The notes under the pieces were generated by a model, which saw nothing but the letters and a program-made list of their open reading frames with translations, ran no database searches and was not told where the DNA came from. The translations under genes and the position numbers were made by a program. This document shows positions 27,041 through 36,907 of a stretch of 64,000 nt of DNA, piece after piece. Origin of the DNA: JAYRWN01 sp041917975 (GTDB lineage Bacteria; Bacteroidota; Bacteroidia; Chitinophagales; Saprospiraceae); NCBI GenBank assembly GCA_041917975.1, contig JAYRWN010000475.1:1-64000 (forward strand), in the 5' to 3' direction. The stretch's first letter is position 1. Each line of letters opens with the position of its first letter.

Positions 27041-27703
27041 ATGAAAACAGTAATTAAAATTGGGCTATTAACCTCGTTGGTGTTAATGTTTCATATGAGC
27101 AATGCCAACCATTTGAACGGATGGTGGGTCTCTAACCAAAACCAACGTATTGAAATTATTGTAAAAGACCATCGACTATTGATCTCATCACCCAAATACC
27201 GTCAGACCGAAGTATTTATGCCCTTGCAAGGACGCCATGCTTATCGCAATCCATCGGGTGAACAACTCATACTATTAGGAGAGGATAAATTGGAGATGAG
27301 AGACCGCCATGGCATGGATCGGACGCTTTACTATAAAGAGAATTCTTATAGACCACACCATGATCAAAACCCAAATTGGGATCGTGAACCTGGACAATAT
27401 ATGGTGGAAAATTGTGAAGGACAATGGTATAATCCCAGTACAGGTATACGACTTCAGATTGATGACAAAAGGCATCATTTAAAGGTACGCTTTCAGCGAG
27501 ACCGATGGACCTCATTTTATCAGCAACAGCGCGGACGGTACTTTGCTGATGACCGGGGAAACACCCTGACTATAGACCGCAACAATATTATTTACCGTTC
27601 AGTTCTAGGCGACCTGACCATGGTTTTTACACGCGGTGAGGGGGTGAATTCCGGTAACAGTCCATTCTTTGAAGAATACTCCAGACATTACCGTTGGAAT
27701 TAA
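27041..27703 (+). CDS. Secreted protein with a tandem-duplicated beta-rich domain
   Basis: A 220-residue protein with a signal peptide (IKIGLLTSLVLMFHMSNA). The mature part is two repeats of one module: residues about 27-100 (from GWWVSNQNQRIEIIVKDHRL to DRTLYYK) and about 126-200 (from GQWYNPSTGIRLQIDDKRHH to LTMVFTR). Both share a leading Gly-x-Trp, a paired-strand pattern, RGR/QGR and a DRxxxx-strand end. I do not recognise the family or its function. A long stretch rich in His, Asn and Asp (SYRPHHDQNPNWDRE) links the copies. Confidence 0.7.
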   Translation: MKTVIKIGLLTSLVLMFHMSNANHLNGWWVSNQNQRIEIIVKDHRLLISSPKYRQTEVFMPLQGRHAYRNPSGEQLILLGEDKLEMRDRHGMDRTLYYKENSYRPHHDQNPNWDREPGQYMVENCEGQWYNPSTGIRLQIDDKRHHLKVRFQRDRWTSFYQQQRGRYFADDRGNTLTIDRNNIIYRSVLGDLTMVFTRGEGVNSGNSPFFEEYSRHYRWN

Positions 27704-27711
27704 ACGTTCCC

Positions 27712-28302
27712 TCATTGTAATTCAAAATGCCGATGAAGTCCTGAGATTTCGTCATGCCTAAAACAATCCGTCATATGATCATTAACCATGCCGACGGCTT
27801 GCATAAACGCATAACAAATATTCGTACCACAAAACTTAAACCCATACTGCTTTAAAGCTTTACTCATCGCATCGGAACAAGGAGTACTGGTCGGCACTTC
27901 TTTTAAGCTTGTATATCGATTATTGATAGGCTGATCATTAACATATTGCCATAAAAAACGGGAAAAACTGCCTTCCCGTTTTTTTATTTCCAGAAATCCT
28001 TTAGCATTAGAAACGGCCGCTTGTATTTTAGCTTTGTTTCGAATTATACCTGAGTTCTGCAACAATTGATCTTGTTTATGCTGGTCATATTCAGCCATTA
28101 TAAACGGATCTAATTGATCGAATGCCCGGTAATAATTATCCTGCTTGCGAAGGATTGTAATCCAGCTTAAACCAGCTTGTGCACCATCTAAAATTAACTT
28201 GGCAAACAACTCTTTTTCTTCCGTCACCGGAACACCCCAATAGGTGTCATGATATGCAATATACAGTTCATCCTGCCCAGGCCAGCTACAGCGTTTTTTC
28301 AT
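27712..28302 (-). CDS. tag: DNA-3-methyladenine glycosylase I
   Basis: A 196-residue base-excision repair enzyme that removes 3-methyladenine. The N-terminal zinc-linked cysteine and histidine lie in RCSWPGQDELYIAYHDTYWG, followed by LILDGAQAGLSWITILRKQ, with the glutamine/tryptophan pocket, and the C-terminal HMTDCFRH contributes the other zinc ligands. It converges with the duplicated secreted protein with 8 bp between stops. Confidence 0.94.
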   Translation of the reverse strand: MKKRCSWPGQDELYIAYHDTYWGVPVTEEKELFAKLILDGAQAGLSWITILRKQDNYYRAFDQLDPFIMAEYDQHKQDQLLQNSGIIRNKAKIQAAVSNAKGFLEIKKREGSFSRFLWQYVNDQPINNRYTSLKEVPTSTPCSDAMSKALKQYGFKFCGTNICYAFMQAVGMVNDHMTDCFRHDEISGLHRHFELQ

Positions 28303-28359
28303 GAATCGTGATATTATACTCGAAAAGTAAACATATTTTTATGCCAAATTATTATTGGT

Positions 28360-30576
28360 GTGCTGAGGCCCTATACATATCTCTTACCATGGTTAAGCTG
28401 CATCCCTCTATTTTCAGCAGGAATGACAACGATGGATAATTTTCCTGTACCTCTGACTCGGGCTTCCGGTGAAATTGTGGTGGATGGCCAATTGGACGAT
28501 GCGGGTTGGAAAAACATCATCCCTTTAACCTTAGTAACCCAAACACCAATATTTGGAGAAGCACCTTCAGAGAAAACCGAGGCCCTTCTGACTTACGATG
28601 AACATTTTCTTTATCTGGGTGGGCGTTTATATGAGACAGACGCGCAAGGCATAATGGATAATTCTAAAAAACGGGATGCCTTAGTTGCTAACACCGATTG
28701 GTTTGGCCTTATCCTGGATACTTACAACGATAATCAAAACGCATTAGCTTTTCTTACTAATCCCAATGGTCTTCGATTCGACGCCAATATTACGCATGAT
28801 GCTTTTGGAGACTTTCCCATCAACGTTAGCTGGAATGCAATTTGGGATGTCGCAGTAACGATCAACACAGAGGGCTGGTTTGTGGAAATGAAAATACCTT
28901 TTTCAGCCTTACCATGCCAGATAAACTCTGATTCAAAAGTAATCATGGGATTAATCTGTTGGCGTTATATAGCCAGAAAGAATGAAACGGATATTTACCC
29001 AGCCATACGCAATGATTTCGGTATGTGGAGCGCCTGGAAACCTTCATTAAGCCAGAAGGTAGAATTATCTGATATAGTACCGCGTAATCCATTGTATCTT
29101 TCCCCTTATGTTATCACCGGCTCTGAAAAATCATACCATGTTGATCACACCGGCACAAAATATTTAGCCTCACCATCTCTAAAAAAAGATGTTGGCCTGG
29201 ACATGCGCTACGGTATCAATTCCAACCTTAATTTGGATGTAAGTATCAACACCGACTTCGCCCAAGTAGAGGTGGATGATGAACAGGTTAATCTCACTCG
29301 TTTCTCCTTATTCTTTCCTGAAAAAAGGCAGTTTTTCCAGGAGCGCTCAGGTATTTTTGATTTCGATTTTGGTATGGATGATAAAATATTTTATACTCGT
29401 CGTATTGGTATCGACAATGGCCTTCCTGTACGTATCTATGGTGGGGCGCGCCTGGTAGGACGGATAAAAGCTTGGGATGTCGGTTTGTTATCCATGCAAA
29501 CGGCAGAGACAAGTTCATCCCCTTCCTTGAATCATTCGGTACTCCGTTTAAAAAAGAGGGTGATCAATGATAATTCGGATGTCGGTTTTATTCTCACCAG
29601 CCGTTCTGACTTTAAGAATGAAAATAATCAGACTTTTGGGTTTGACAGCCGCATTCGCTACTCCAAAGGTAGTTTCCTTAATATTAAATGGGCGCAAACT
29701 ATGGCTTCGGATGTTGTGAATAGGTTGGCTAGAGTTCCATCCAGCCGGTTTTGGATAAGTTCATCATCACAGAATACTGTCGGGTTTAATCATGGTTTTA
29801 GTTTATCCTACTCTGGTCCTGATTTTTCCCCGATCCTTGGTTTCCAGGCGCGTAGTGATTTTAAACGTATGGGAGGACGTTTTGGGTATGGATGGTATGC
29901 TCCTGATAAAAGCCGCATACTTCAGCATCAAATCCTAATACGTGGCTCCGCTTATTGGAGTAACCAAACGGGAAACTTAGAGACTTTAAACCCCAACCTG
30001 GAATACAATTATAATTTCAAAAAGGGCAGCGGAGGATCGTTAAGTGTTGGATTCAACCTAGATGAAGTGAATGAATCCTTTAGCCTGACTAATTCTATTG
30101 ACATTCAACCGGATAAATATACTTTTCCGTCGTTGTCCTGGATGCATTTTACGCCACCCAATTATAGTCTGAATTTTATGTCTAATCTGGAAGTAGGGCC
30201 TTATTACGGTGGCCAAAAATACACTTCCGAGCTTACTTTAAATTATGCTGCCTCCGCATCGCTGGAGTTATCTACTAGCTATAATTATAATTATCTTGAT
30301 TTTAGTCCCATTATTGATCGACTACACGTCGGTCGGTTAAAATTGTTGTACATGTATAGTACAAAGCTATCCATCTCTTCCTTCGTTCAGCTAAATTCAT
30401 TGGAGCAAAATTGGTTAACAAACATTAGATTGAGGTATAACCCTAAAGAGGGGAACGATTTGTACTTGGTTTATAATGAAGATTTTAATCAACAGCGTGA
30501 GCGAAGCACACCTACCCTCCCTTTAAGTAATCAACAAAGTATTCTGTTAAAATATACGCATACATTCAGGTTATAA
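28360..30576 (+). CDS. CBM9-like/DUF5916 outer-membrane protein
   Basis: A 738-residue protein starting at GTG 28360. After a signal peptide, residues about 30-200 form a carbohydrate-binding family-9-like domain (ASGEIVVDGQLDDAGWKNI, LLTYDEHFLYLGGRLYE, WFVEMKIPFSALPCQ). The rest matches DUF5916, a predicted outer-membrane barrel (FSLFFPEKRQFFQERSGIF, KIFYTRRIGIDNGLPVRIYG). Such proteins are common in Bacteroidota and are often annotated as hydrolase-associated, but no enzyme activity is established. It likely binds or transports a surface ligand. Confidence 0.83.
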   Translation: MLRPYTYLLPWLSCIPLFSAGMTTMDNFPVPLTRASGEIVVDGQLDDAGWKNIIPLTLVTQTPIFGEAPSEKTEALLTYDEHFLYLGGRLYETDAQGIMDNSKKRDALVANTDWFGLILDTYNDNQNALAFLTNPNGLRFDANITHDAFGDFPINVSWNAIWDVAVTINTEGWFVEMKIPFSALPCQINSDSKVIMGLICWRYIARKNETDIYPAIRNDFGMWSAWKPSLSQKVELSDIVPRNPLYLSPYVITGSEKSYHVDHTGTKYLASPSLKKDVGLDMRYGINSNLNLDVSINTDFAQVEVDDEQVNLTRFSLFFPEKRQFFQERSGIFDFDFGMDDKIFYTRRIGIDNGLPVRIYGGARLVGRIKAWDVGLLSMQTAETSSSPSLNHSVLRLKKRVINDNSDVGFILTSRSDFKNENNQTFGFDSRIRYSKGSFLNIKWAQTMASDVVNRLARVPSSRFWISSSSQNTVGFNHGFSLSYSGPDFSPILGFQARSDFKRMGGRFGYGWYAPDKSRILQHQILIRGSAYWSNQTGNLETLNPNLEYNYNFKKGSGGSLSVGFNLDEVNESFSLTNSIDIQPDKYTFPSLSWMHFTPPNYSLNFMSNLEVGPYYGGQKYTSELTLNYAASASLELSTSYNYNYLDFSPIIDRLHVGRLKLLYMYSTKLSISSFVQLNSLEQNWLTNIRLRYNPKEGNDLYLVYNEDFNQQRERSTPTLPLSNQQSILLKYTHTFRL

Positions 30577-30800
30577 TCAGGGTGTTAACACTTAATGTTA
30601 AAAAATCCTGAAAATTAAAAATCAATGCAACTTTAGAACAACTGTGTCCGTCTTTGGTTAAACAGCGCCTAAAATATTTGATTAGCAAGTGGGCAAATTT
30701 GCGGCCCAAATTTCAATAACTAAACTCTCATTTTTATCCGGACTAGTTTGAGCCAACTTATGTATTCGCTTAAAACATTCATTAACTAAATATAATTAAA
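30577..30800. other. Intergenic region after the DUF5916 gene
   Basis: This 224-base gap holds a weak hairpin TTAACA/TGTTAA just after the DUF5916 stop (around 30582-30600), a perfect palindrome GTGTTAACAC there, and a further palindrome GCAAATTTGC near 30695. I see no exact TAnnTTTG box for the gene at 30801; AATATTTG near 30677 is one base off. Confidence 0.3.
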
Positions 30801-31157
30801 ATGAGAGTAGTAAAATTTTTTGGAGTGCTAGCATTATTTGCAAGCTTACATTTATCCGCATTAGCTAACAATCCCATAACTATTGAGGATAAAGCCGCAC
30901 AAGAAAAACTGCGAACAGAATTGATTGCCATTTTAAACAACACCGACTTCACTGCCTTTGGAGCCCAAAACCTTAAGGCTACCATCCATTTTGTGATTAA
31001 TTCCAAACAAAACCTGAAAGTCATCGAAATTTATAGTGACAATGAGGATCTTAGACTATTAATTGAACAAAAATTGGATAATCATAAGGTTTCCAGCCCG
31101 GGAGTAAGAATTGGCAAAAATTATGTCCTGCCGATAAGGTTTAAACTTAACCAGTAA
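30801..31157 (+). CDS. Small secreted protein, unknown function
   Basis: A 118-residue protein with a clear signal peptide (MRVVKFFGVLALFASLHLSALA). The mature part, with ATIHFVINSKQNLKVIEIYS and SSPGVRIGKNYVLPIRFKL, has the length and strand order of a TonB C-terminal-like alpha/beta fold, but lacks an obvious YP motif. I cannot assign a function. It is a single gene between intergenic regions and ends at a strong terminator. Confidence 0.68.
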   Translation: MRVVKFFGVLALFASLHLSALANNPITIEDKAAQEKLRTELIAILNNTDFTAFGAQNLKATIHFVINSKQNLKVIEIYSDNEDLRLLIEQKLDNHKVSSPGVRIGKNYVLPIRFKLNQ

Positions 31158-31188
31158 GGCCTGAATCAGGAGTTATCTTTAAATGACA

Positions 31189-31241
31189 GGAGTGCCCGGG
31201 AATGAAAGTTAGGTGTAGATAGAGGGGCACTCCTCTTTTTT
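31189..31241 (+). terminator. Intrinsic terminator
   Basis: AGGAGTGCCC (31189-31198) pairs perfectly with GGGCACTCCT (31225-31234) around a 26-base loop, followed by CTTTTTTAT. It ends the small secreted-protein transcript. Confidence 0.75.
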
Positions 31242-31333
31242 ATCTAAAAAAATTAAAAAAGAATATCCATAATTATTCAAACCAGCCACTTTGAGTAAAA
31301 AATATATGAAATAAAGGGGATATTTCGCGGTTA

Positions 31334-31367
31334 TTTGACACAATTATCAAGAAATACGTATCTTTTG
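31334..31367 (+). promoter_or_regulatory. Candidate promoter for the CotH-like gene
   Basis: TTTG at 31334-31337 is followed after 21 bases by TATCTTTTG at 31359-31367, one base longer than TAnnTTTG. The ATG at 31382 lies 14 bases after. The -33/-7 arrangement is right but the spacing is slightly long. Confidence 0.4.
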
Positions 31368-31381
31368 CTCAAACTAATTGC

Positions 31382-32389
31382 ATGGTAAAAATTATTGGTT
31401 TATGTCTCGGGTTATATGCTTTTACTTTCCAGGCACCCCAGGACACTTTCTTCGATTATTTACAAAAAAACAAGGTCTCAGACCTTACCATTGTTTCTAA
31501 CTATATCTGGCTTTCTAAAAACAAGTTCATCGATACAACACTCGATTGCCGGATTCAATGGATGATAGATGGCAAAGCAATGACCGTAAAGGGTGACCTT
31601 ACACTGCGCGGTAAAACTCGCCGGCGTATCTGTGATTATCCACCAATAAAACTAAATTTATCCAAAAAAGACCTTAAAACATTGGGTTTAAACCATGTTG
31701 TGGAAGAATATAAACTAGTGCAACCCTGCAAAAATGCCGACAACGGTGAAGATTTGCTCCAGAGGGAATTATTAGCTTATCAATTAATACAATTAATTGA
31801 TTCACACTCTTTTAACACCCACCACATTAACCTCAAACTCCAAAACGAGAATGGGACCAGTCACGTCCAACATCAAGCTTTCTTCATGGAAAGTGAAGAA
31901 GAAATAGGCCTGAGACTAAATTTGGAGCCCCTGGATGGAATGAACAATGATTTCAAAATAACCACCGAAAATCATTTGCGCTTAGCTCTGCTTCAATTAT
32001 TTGTCGGAAACGATGATTGGGACGTTAATGCCCAGCGCAACGTATTCCTTTTAAAAGATACAGCAGGACAAGTCCTCCCTATAGCCTATGATTTTGACTA
32101 TTCAGGCCTGGTTGCTGCCAATTATGCAAGACCTAATCCAAATTTACCTCCACACATGTTACGCGACCGTGTATACATGGGCCCAAAAGTGGATGAGGTT
32201 TTATGGAATAAAGTCAGGGCAGATTTTTTATCTCGCCGTGATCAAATTTTAGAATTTCTCAAGAATACGGATACTGTTAAAGCCGATACACGACGGGATA
32301 TAACCTCCTTCATACGGGCATTTTTTGCAGATATAAAAAATATTAAACCACCAGCAACAAACTCTGTATACAGGTATGCCTTAGAATAA
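31382..32389 (+). CDS. CotH-kinase-like exported protein
   Basis: A 335-residue protein with a signal peptide (IIGLCLGLYAFTFQAPQ). The central TLRGKTRRRICDYPPIKLNL is the N-terminal strand-rich region seen before CotH kinase domains. The putative catalytic segment is GNDDWDVNAQRNVFLLKD (residues 210-227) with YDFDYSG (236-242), which parallels the catalytic Asp and metal-binding DxD of CotH spore-coat kinases. The assignment is by motif, not alignment. CotH phosphorylates extracellular proteins in Bacillus; here the target is unknown. Its stop abuts the stop of the convergent GAF protein gene with no base between. Confidence 0.65.
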   Translation: MVKIIGLCLGLYAFTFQAPQDTFFDYLQKNKVSDLTIVSNYIWLSKNKFIDTTLDCRIQWMIDGKAMTVKGDLTLRGKTRRRICDYPPIKLNLSKKDLKTLGLNHVVEEYKLVQPCKNADNGEDLLQRELLAYQLIQLIDSHSFNTHHINLKLQNENGTSHVQHQAFFMESEEEIGLRLNLEPLDGMNNDFKITTENHLRLALLQLFVGNDDWDVNAQRNVFLLKDTAGQVLPIAYDFDYSGLVAANYARPNPNLPPHMLRDRVYMGPKVDEVLWNKVRADFLSRRDQILEFLKNTDTVKADTRRDITSFIRAFFADIKNIKPPATNSVYRYALE

Positions 32390-34762
32390 TTATACTTTTA
32401 CTTTAACTCTCAATGCCCTGAGGCCTTCTACCCCTTGCAGCTTTTCCACCTCAAGGTTTTCGATGGGGTCTTCCAGGTAACCTTTGGTAATTAAACTTTG
32501 TAAATATTCAGTATACTCTGTTTTATCAGCATCTTGCATATAGATTACTGCAATGTGGCCTGCCTTGCGAAGTCTTTCCTGGCTTTCAGCTAAATAAGCT
32601 TTGTCAATACGTTTTTTAATAATCTCATAGTCCAAATTATACGTTCCATCGACGTCAAAACATTTTTCATCCGTGCGAAATTTTATCCTAATTTCACTGC
32701 TATAGACTAACAGAATTTGAGCAGTCATCATCGGGCAAGGCAGTTCATTTTGTATTCTCAGGTTTGTTCGGGCTATTTCTGCTAAAGTTGTTAACTGCCA
32801 CAACCGCAAGTTTTTTAAATGCAGTTCTTCAAACTTTTCCAGTTTTAATAAGGACTGACCGACGAATAATTCAAATTCATACCCATCGGTTTTAAATTTT
32901 TGAAAATAATGTGGTAACATCCTTTGTACGATTTGATTTCGTTCTTCAAGAATATTACCTATCGTTCTATTTATATGATTTATACTATCTTCATAATCTT
33001 TTCTTTTGCGGTAGAGAATGTGTAATACAGGATCAAGTTTATTTAAATACTTTTTAACCAGTTCTTTTATTTTGGGATGTTTTTCTGCCATATGTTTTAA
33101 GACGATATGGACTTCATCATGCAAATACCGGTAGACTCTTACCTCGTCGCTGGACGTAAGGGTTTCGGTCAATTTATCAATGTATTGACTTATCTCCCAT
33201 TGATATTGATTAATGATCGGAAAATCTAAATAATGACGACAATCCTGAAATAATTCTTGTAACAACTGTAAATTCTCCAAGTAATCATCGCGAATGGCGG
33301 AATTTCTAAATGTAGAGGAAGAAACAACATCAGCCTGACCATATAGCGGGTACACCTTATCGAAAACGATCGGTTCGACGGAAGGAGCAATTACTCCTGC
33401 TTCCTGTTTTTCTAGAAAATTATAGGCTGTTTGAATAAATTTCCATTCAACACTAGGGTGAATGTTGGTATAATTTTCCCGGATTATTGCTTGTATTCGG
33501 TTTTTTATTTCTTCTCTGCTCCGTTCAACAGCTATCTCAAATAATGGAATCAGTTGAGAAAGTTTAAGCATATGCAATGAATTCAATCCGTAATTTCTTG
33601 GCGTCCCAATTTCAAGAAATCCAAGTTGAACCCCTTTATCATCATTTAGCGGAGCCAGGATAATAGATTGAATACCTTCATTTAACAAATCAACTTCCAA
33701 GGAAGTAGGATCAGCAGATTCCGTAAGTGCCTCTTCCACAATGATAGAATTGGTTTTGATTAGCCGATCATAAATACTCCCTTGATGTTCATGGGCAAAA
33801 AGGTTGGAGTTTTTCAGAAAATTATGCTCTATTTTGTATTTAGTCAGGTTCCAATTTTCATTATTATAATCAAAGGATTTTACACCTAAACGCAAATCAG
33901 GAATATTGAGATAATTGCGCACCATAATTTGCAGATCACGGATGTGTTCCGGGTTGATAAGGGCATCATTTCCTAATAAGAATTGTTTAATTCGGGAAAT
34001 AGAATCTTCTTCGGTCATGTCCACCAAATTGGCCACTACCATACCTTCAAAGCTAAAGGCATCTGCAGGAATGAATTCTAACCACTGACGTGTATCATAA
34101 ATGTTTCCTAAAGCTTTGTTTATTTGCTCCTGAGAAATTGGTTTTAGTGGTTTTAACTGTTTAATATGAACAAAATCGTTGATCAATTCCGACCGATAAT
34201 ATTTTTCAAGCTGTGTCCCGGTCGGTCGCATCACAAAGTTAAAAGGGATGTCAATTGATATATTTTGATCATAAAATCTATTTAAAACCAAGGCTCCAGC
34301 TCTTGCTACCATAATAGCCTGGGTAATAATCTGATTAGCGCCAAATCCAAACTTAATCTCCCGGCTCAGCAGCAAGTCACTTAAGCGGGGAGTAAAATAA
34401 AAACCTTTTAGGCTAAATGGAGGAATTACAAATCCTAAATGACGTTTGCGCAAAGCGGCCGGAAAAATACCGGCTAAAATTATTTCTACAAAATCGTCAT
34501 TTTGATCTAAAAGTTTGTAGTCATCAATTGGCTCTGCCAAATGAGGGACTCTCTCTAAGTATTGAATGACTTCTCTGGCTATTAAAGCCTCTCCCCTATC
34601 TTGGCTATTTACTTTATTCCTCCAAAAATCAACCAGGGGTTTAAATGATAGGTGGGTTTTATAGGGGAAACTAATTTGGTCAAATTTCTCCTCATGGATC
34701 AATAGGGCACGCCGACTACTATAATTTTGTGACGCCAGGCTAGGAATCAACGGTTTGGACAT
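32390..34762 (-). CDS. Large GAF-domain protein, unknown function
   Basis: A 790-residue cytoplasmic protein without signal peptide or membrane helices. Residues about 255-425 look like a GAF fold (LINPEHIRDLQIMVRNYLNI, GIQSIILAPLNDDKGVQLG, FLEIGTPRNYGLNSLHMLKL). The flanking N-terminal and C-terminal halves match no domain I know, although similar GAF proteins of this size exist in Bacteroidota. A signalling role is plausible but no catalytic output domain is visible. It lies next to the CotH-like gene, tail to tail. Confidence 0.7.
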   Translation of the reverse strand: MSKPLIPSLASQNYSSRRALLIHEEKFDQISFPYKTHLSFKPLVDFWRNKVNSQDRGEALIAREVIQYLERVPHLAEPIDDYKLLDQNDDFVEIILAGIFPAALRKRHLGFVIPPFSLKGFYFTPRLSDLLLSREIKFGFGANQIITQAIMVARAGALVLNRFYDQNISIDIPFNFVMRPTGTQLEKYYRSELINDFVHIKQLKPLKPISQEQINKALGNIYDTRQWLEFIPADAFSFEGMVVANLVDMTEEDSISRIKQFLLGNDALINPEHIRDLQIMVRNYLNIPDLRLGVKSFDYNNENWNLTKYKIEHNFLKNSNLFAHEHQGSIYDRLIKTNSIIVEEALTESADPTSLEVDLLNEGIQSIILAPLNDDKGVQLGFLEIGTPRNYGLNSLHMLKLSQLIPLFEIAVERSREEIKNRIQAIIRENYTNIHPSVEWKFIQTAYNFLEKQEAGVIAPSVEPIVFDKVYPLYGQADVVSSSTFRNSAIRDDYLENLQLLQELFQDCRHYLDFPIINQYQWEISQYIDKLTETLTSSDEVRVYRYLHDEVHIVLKHMAEKHPKIKELVKKYLNKLDPVLHILYRKRKDYEDSINHINRTIGNILEERNQIVQRMLPHYFQKFKTDGYEFELFVGQSLLKLEKFEELHLKNLRLWQLTTLAEIARTNLRIQNELPCPMMTAQILLVYSSEIRIKFRTDEKCFDVDGTYNLDYEIIKKRIDKAYLAESQERLRKAGHIAVIYMQDADKTEYTEYLQSLITKGYLEDPIENLEVEKLQGVEGLRALRVKVKV

Positions 34763-34897
34763 AAAATAATTGCATTTTCAACACAAAAGACGAGAAGTTG
34801 GGCTCATGAGGTATGCCCGGTATAACTTATTTAGATAAAATTACAAAAATGATCTACGAATATAAAACATTAGGTACTCAAATATATTTGACCATAA

Positions 34898-35446
34898 CTA
34901 AACTTGCAATGGTGGTGGTGCTTGATCAGCCAATAAAGCCTGATTAGTAAAACCAATCTTTTGAGGAGCATTGTCATCATAATCTTCCCAGGTAAGTATT
35001 TCCTGCATAAATTCCTCTAAATGTCTGACAATGAATGGTTCTGAAATTTCGTCTGGCCTGTAAATAGAAATGGTTTTGGGTTGGCGTTGTTCTCCAAAGC
35101 CCTCAATCGAAGGGTATTGAATGAGTACCATTACTTTTCCATTAAATAATTGTTGATAGACTAAAGTTCCACGGTTCTTCACCAACGCTTTTTTTATATT
35201 ATGGTTAAGCCTGCTGGAAATGCCACTTTCTTCAATACCTAAATCAAAGACAATGGCCTCCATATTTTCAAAATCATCGCGCACCTCCACCAAAGCTCCT
35301 AATTTACTTATTTCATTTAGCGCCGATAATTTATTCATTATTAACTCTTTAAGTGTTACCCATTCCACTCTAAAGTCCAGGGTATTCTGTAATACTTGCT
35401 GATATTGTTTTACCTTGTTCATAAAATTAGGATAATTATCTGCCAT
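34898..35446 (-). CDS. Conserved hypothetical protein
   Basis: A 182-residue soluble, acidic protein with no signal peptide. The N-terminal ~40 residues look helical (NKVKQYQQVLQNTLDFRVEW); the rest alternates strands and helices, with ALVEVRDDFENMEAIVFDLG and NRGTLVYQQLFNGKVMVLIQ. I do not recognise a family. It lies 42 bp downstream of sdaA and 135 bp upstream of the GAF gene on the same strand, so the three may be co-transcribed. Confidence 0.6.
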   Translation of the reverse strand: MADNYPNFMNKVKQYQQVLQNTLDFRVEWVTLKELIMNKLSALNEISKLGALVEVRDDFENMEAIVFDLGIEESGISSRLNHNIKKALVKNRGTLVYQQLFNGKVMVLIQYPSIEGFGEQRQPKTISIYRPDEISEPFIVRHLEEFMQEILTWEDYDDNAPQKIGFTNQALLADQAPPPLQV

Positions 35447-35488
35447 GGTATTTTCATTAAATCCCGAAGATACTCAAAAAATCATGGG

Positions 35489-36907
35489 TCAACATTCAGG
35501 GATAGAAACCTTTATCTTGGCTGCCAATCCACCCAGACTGGTTTCTTTATATTTGTTATGCATATCCTTTGCCGTATCCCACATAGTTTCTACGATTTGA
35601 TCAAGAGAGACTTTAGCATGTGCTGGGTTACTGTCCAAGGCCAAATTCGCAGCCGTAATAGCTTTGATCGCCCCCATTGAATTTCGTTCTATACAAGGAA
35701 TTTGCACCAGGCCGCCGATAGGGTCACATGTGAGTCCCAAATGGTGCTCCATGGCTATCTCTGCAGCCATCAACACCTGTCCTGGCGAGCCGCCCATCAA
35801 TTCGGTTAAAGCCCCTGCTGCCATAGCCGACGATACGCCTATCTCAGCCTGACAACCGCCCATGGCTGCCGAAATCGTGGCTTTATTTTTAAACAGTGAA
35901 CCGATTATTGTCGCAACAGATAAAAACCGTTTAATTTCTTCCATGTTTTGTTTTTTCTGAATGATTGCCACCCAGTACATCAACACGGCAGGAATTACGC
36001 CTGCGGATCCATTGGTAGGTGCAGTCACGACCCGACTAAAACTTGCATTTTCTTCATTTACAGCCATGGCTAAAGCACTAACAAGCTTATTCACTTCTGT
36101 AAAAGAAAAGGTTTTCAACAACAATCCTTCAAGCCATTCATCAACATTCTGCGGAATAAAGCCGCATACTTTCCTATACACGACTGGCGCCCGACGGTGC
36201 ACGTGCAGTCCACCGGGTAAATAACCTTCATGTAAACATCCGTAATACATGCTTTCTTTCATAACTGCCCAAATAGCCTGAATATTTTTAGCCAAAAAAT
36301 CCTCATCATGATTTAGCAGCTCGTTTTCCAGGACTAGTTCAGATATACATTTTTTTTCTTCTCCACACATTCTTAAGATATCCGTTCCTTGATCCAATGG
36401 GTATTTTTCTAATGGTAAAACTGAAGCTGCATCATTACCTTCGATCTGTATAAAGCCCCCTCCGGTAGAATAATAGACCTTCTTTTGTAGACATTCACCA
36501 TCCTCGATCAATTCAAATTCCATTCCATTGGCGTGAGCTGGTAACACCTTGTTCCAATGGAAAATGATGTCTTCATCCGGGTCGAAATACACTGTGATGG
36601 AAGTATTAAGTTTTAGGCGATGATGTACAGCCGCATCCTCAGGGATAGTTTTAATGTTGGTTAGAGGTACGCTAACCGGATCATATCCGCTAAGTCCCAT
36701 GATTATGGCAATATCTGTCCCGTGGCCTTTACCTGTCAGGGCCAACGAACCAAACAAATGAGCCCTTACCCTGGTTCCATTAGTTATTTGATGATTCCTG
36801 ACCACTTCTTCAGCAAAGTGATTGGCTGCTCGCCATGGACCTAAAGTATGTGAACTTGAAGGCCCAACGCCAATTTTAAACATTTCAAAAATTGAGGCTG
36901 CTGGCAT
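35489..36907 (-). CDS. sdaA: L-serine ammonia-lyase, iron-sulfur type
   Basis: A 472-residue single-chain serine dehydratase turning L-serine into pyruvate and ammonia with a 4Fe-4S cluster. The beta-like N-terminal part has FKIGVGPSSSHTLGPWRAA and the alpha-like C-terminal part has NGSAGVIPAVLMY, AAMGGCQAEIGVSSAMA and LGLTCDPIGGLVQIPCIERN. The conserved cysteines in GGCQAEIG, TCDPIGG and IPCIERN form the cluster ligands. A -7 box lies 28 bases before the start. Confidence 0.95.
   Translation of the reverse strand: MPAASIFEMFKIGVGPSSSHTLGPWRAANHFAEEVVRNHQITNGTRVRAHLFGSLALTGKGHGTDIAIIMGLSGYDPVSVPLTNIKTIPEDAAVHHRLKLNTSITVYFDPDEDIIFHWNKVLPAHANGMEFELIEDGECLQKKVYYSTGGGFIQIEGNDAASVLPLEKYPLDQGTDILRMCGEEKKCISELVLENELLNHDEDFLAKNIQAIWAVMKESMYYGCLHEGYLPGGLHVHRRAPVVYRKVCGFIPQNVDEWLEGLLLKTFSFTEVNKLVSALAMAVNEENASFSRVVTAPTNGSAGVIPAVLMYWVAIIQKKQNMEEIKRFLSVATIIGSLFKNKATISAAMGGCQAEIGVSSAMAAGALTELMGGSPGQVLMAAEIAMEHHLGLTCDPIGGLVQIPCIERNSMGAIKAITAANLALDSNPAHAKVSLDQIVETMWDTAKDMHNKYKETSLGGLAAKIKVSIPEC

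Noticed and set aside
30671..30684. -7 promoter box for the gene at 30801
   Set aside because: AATATTTG is one base off TAnnTTTG and over 100 bases from the start.
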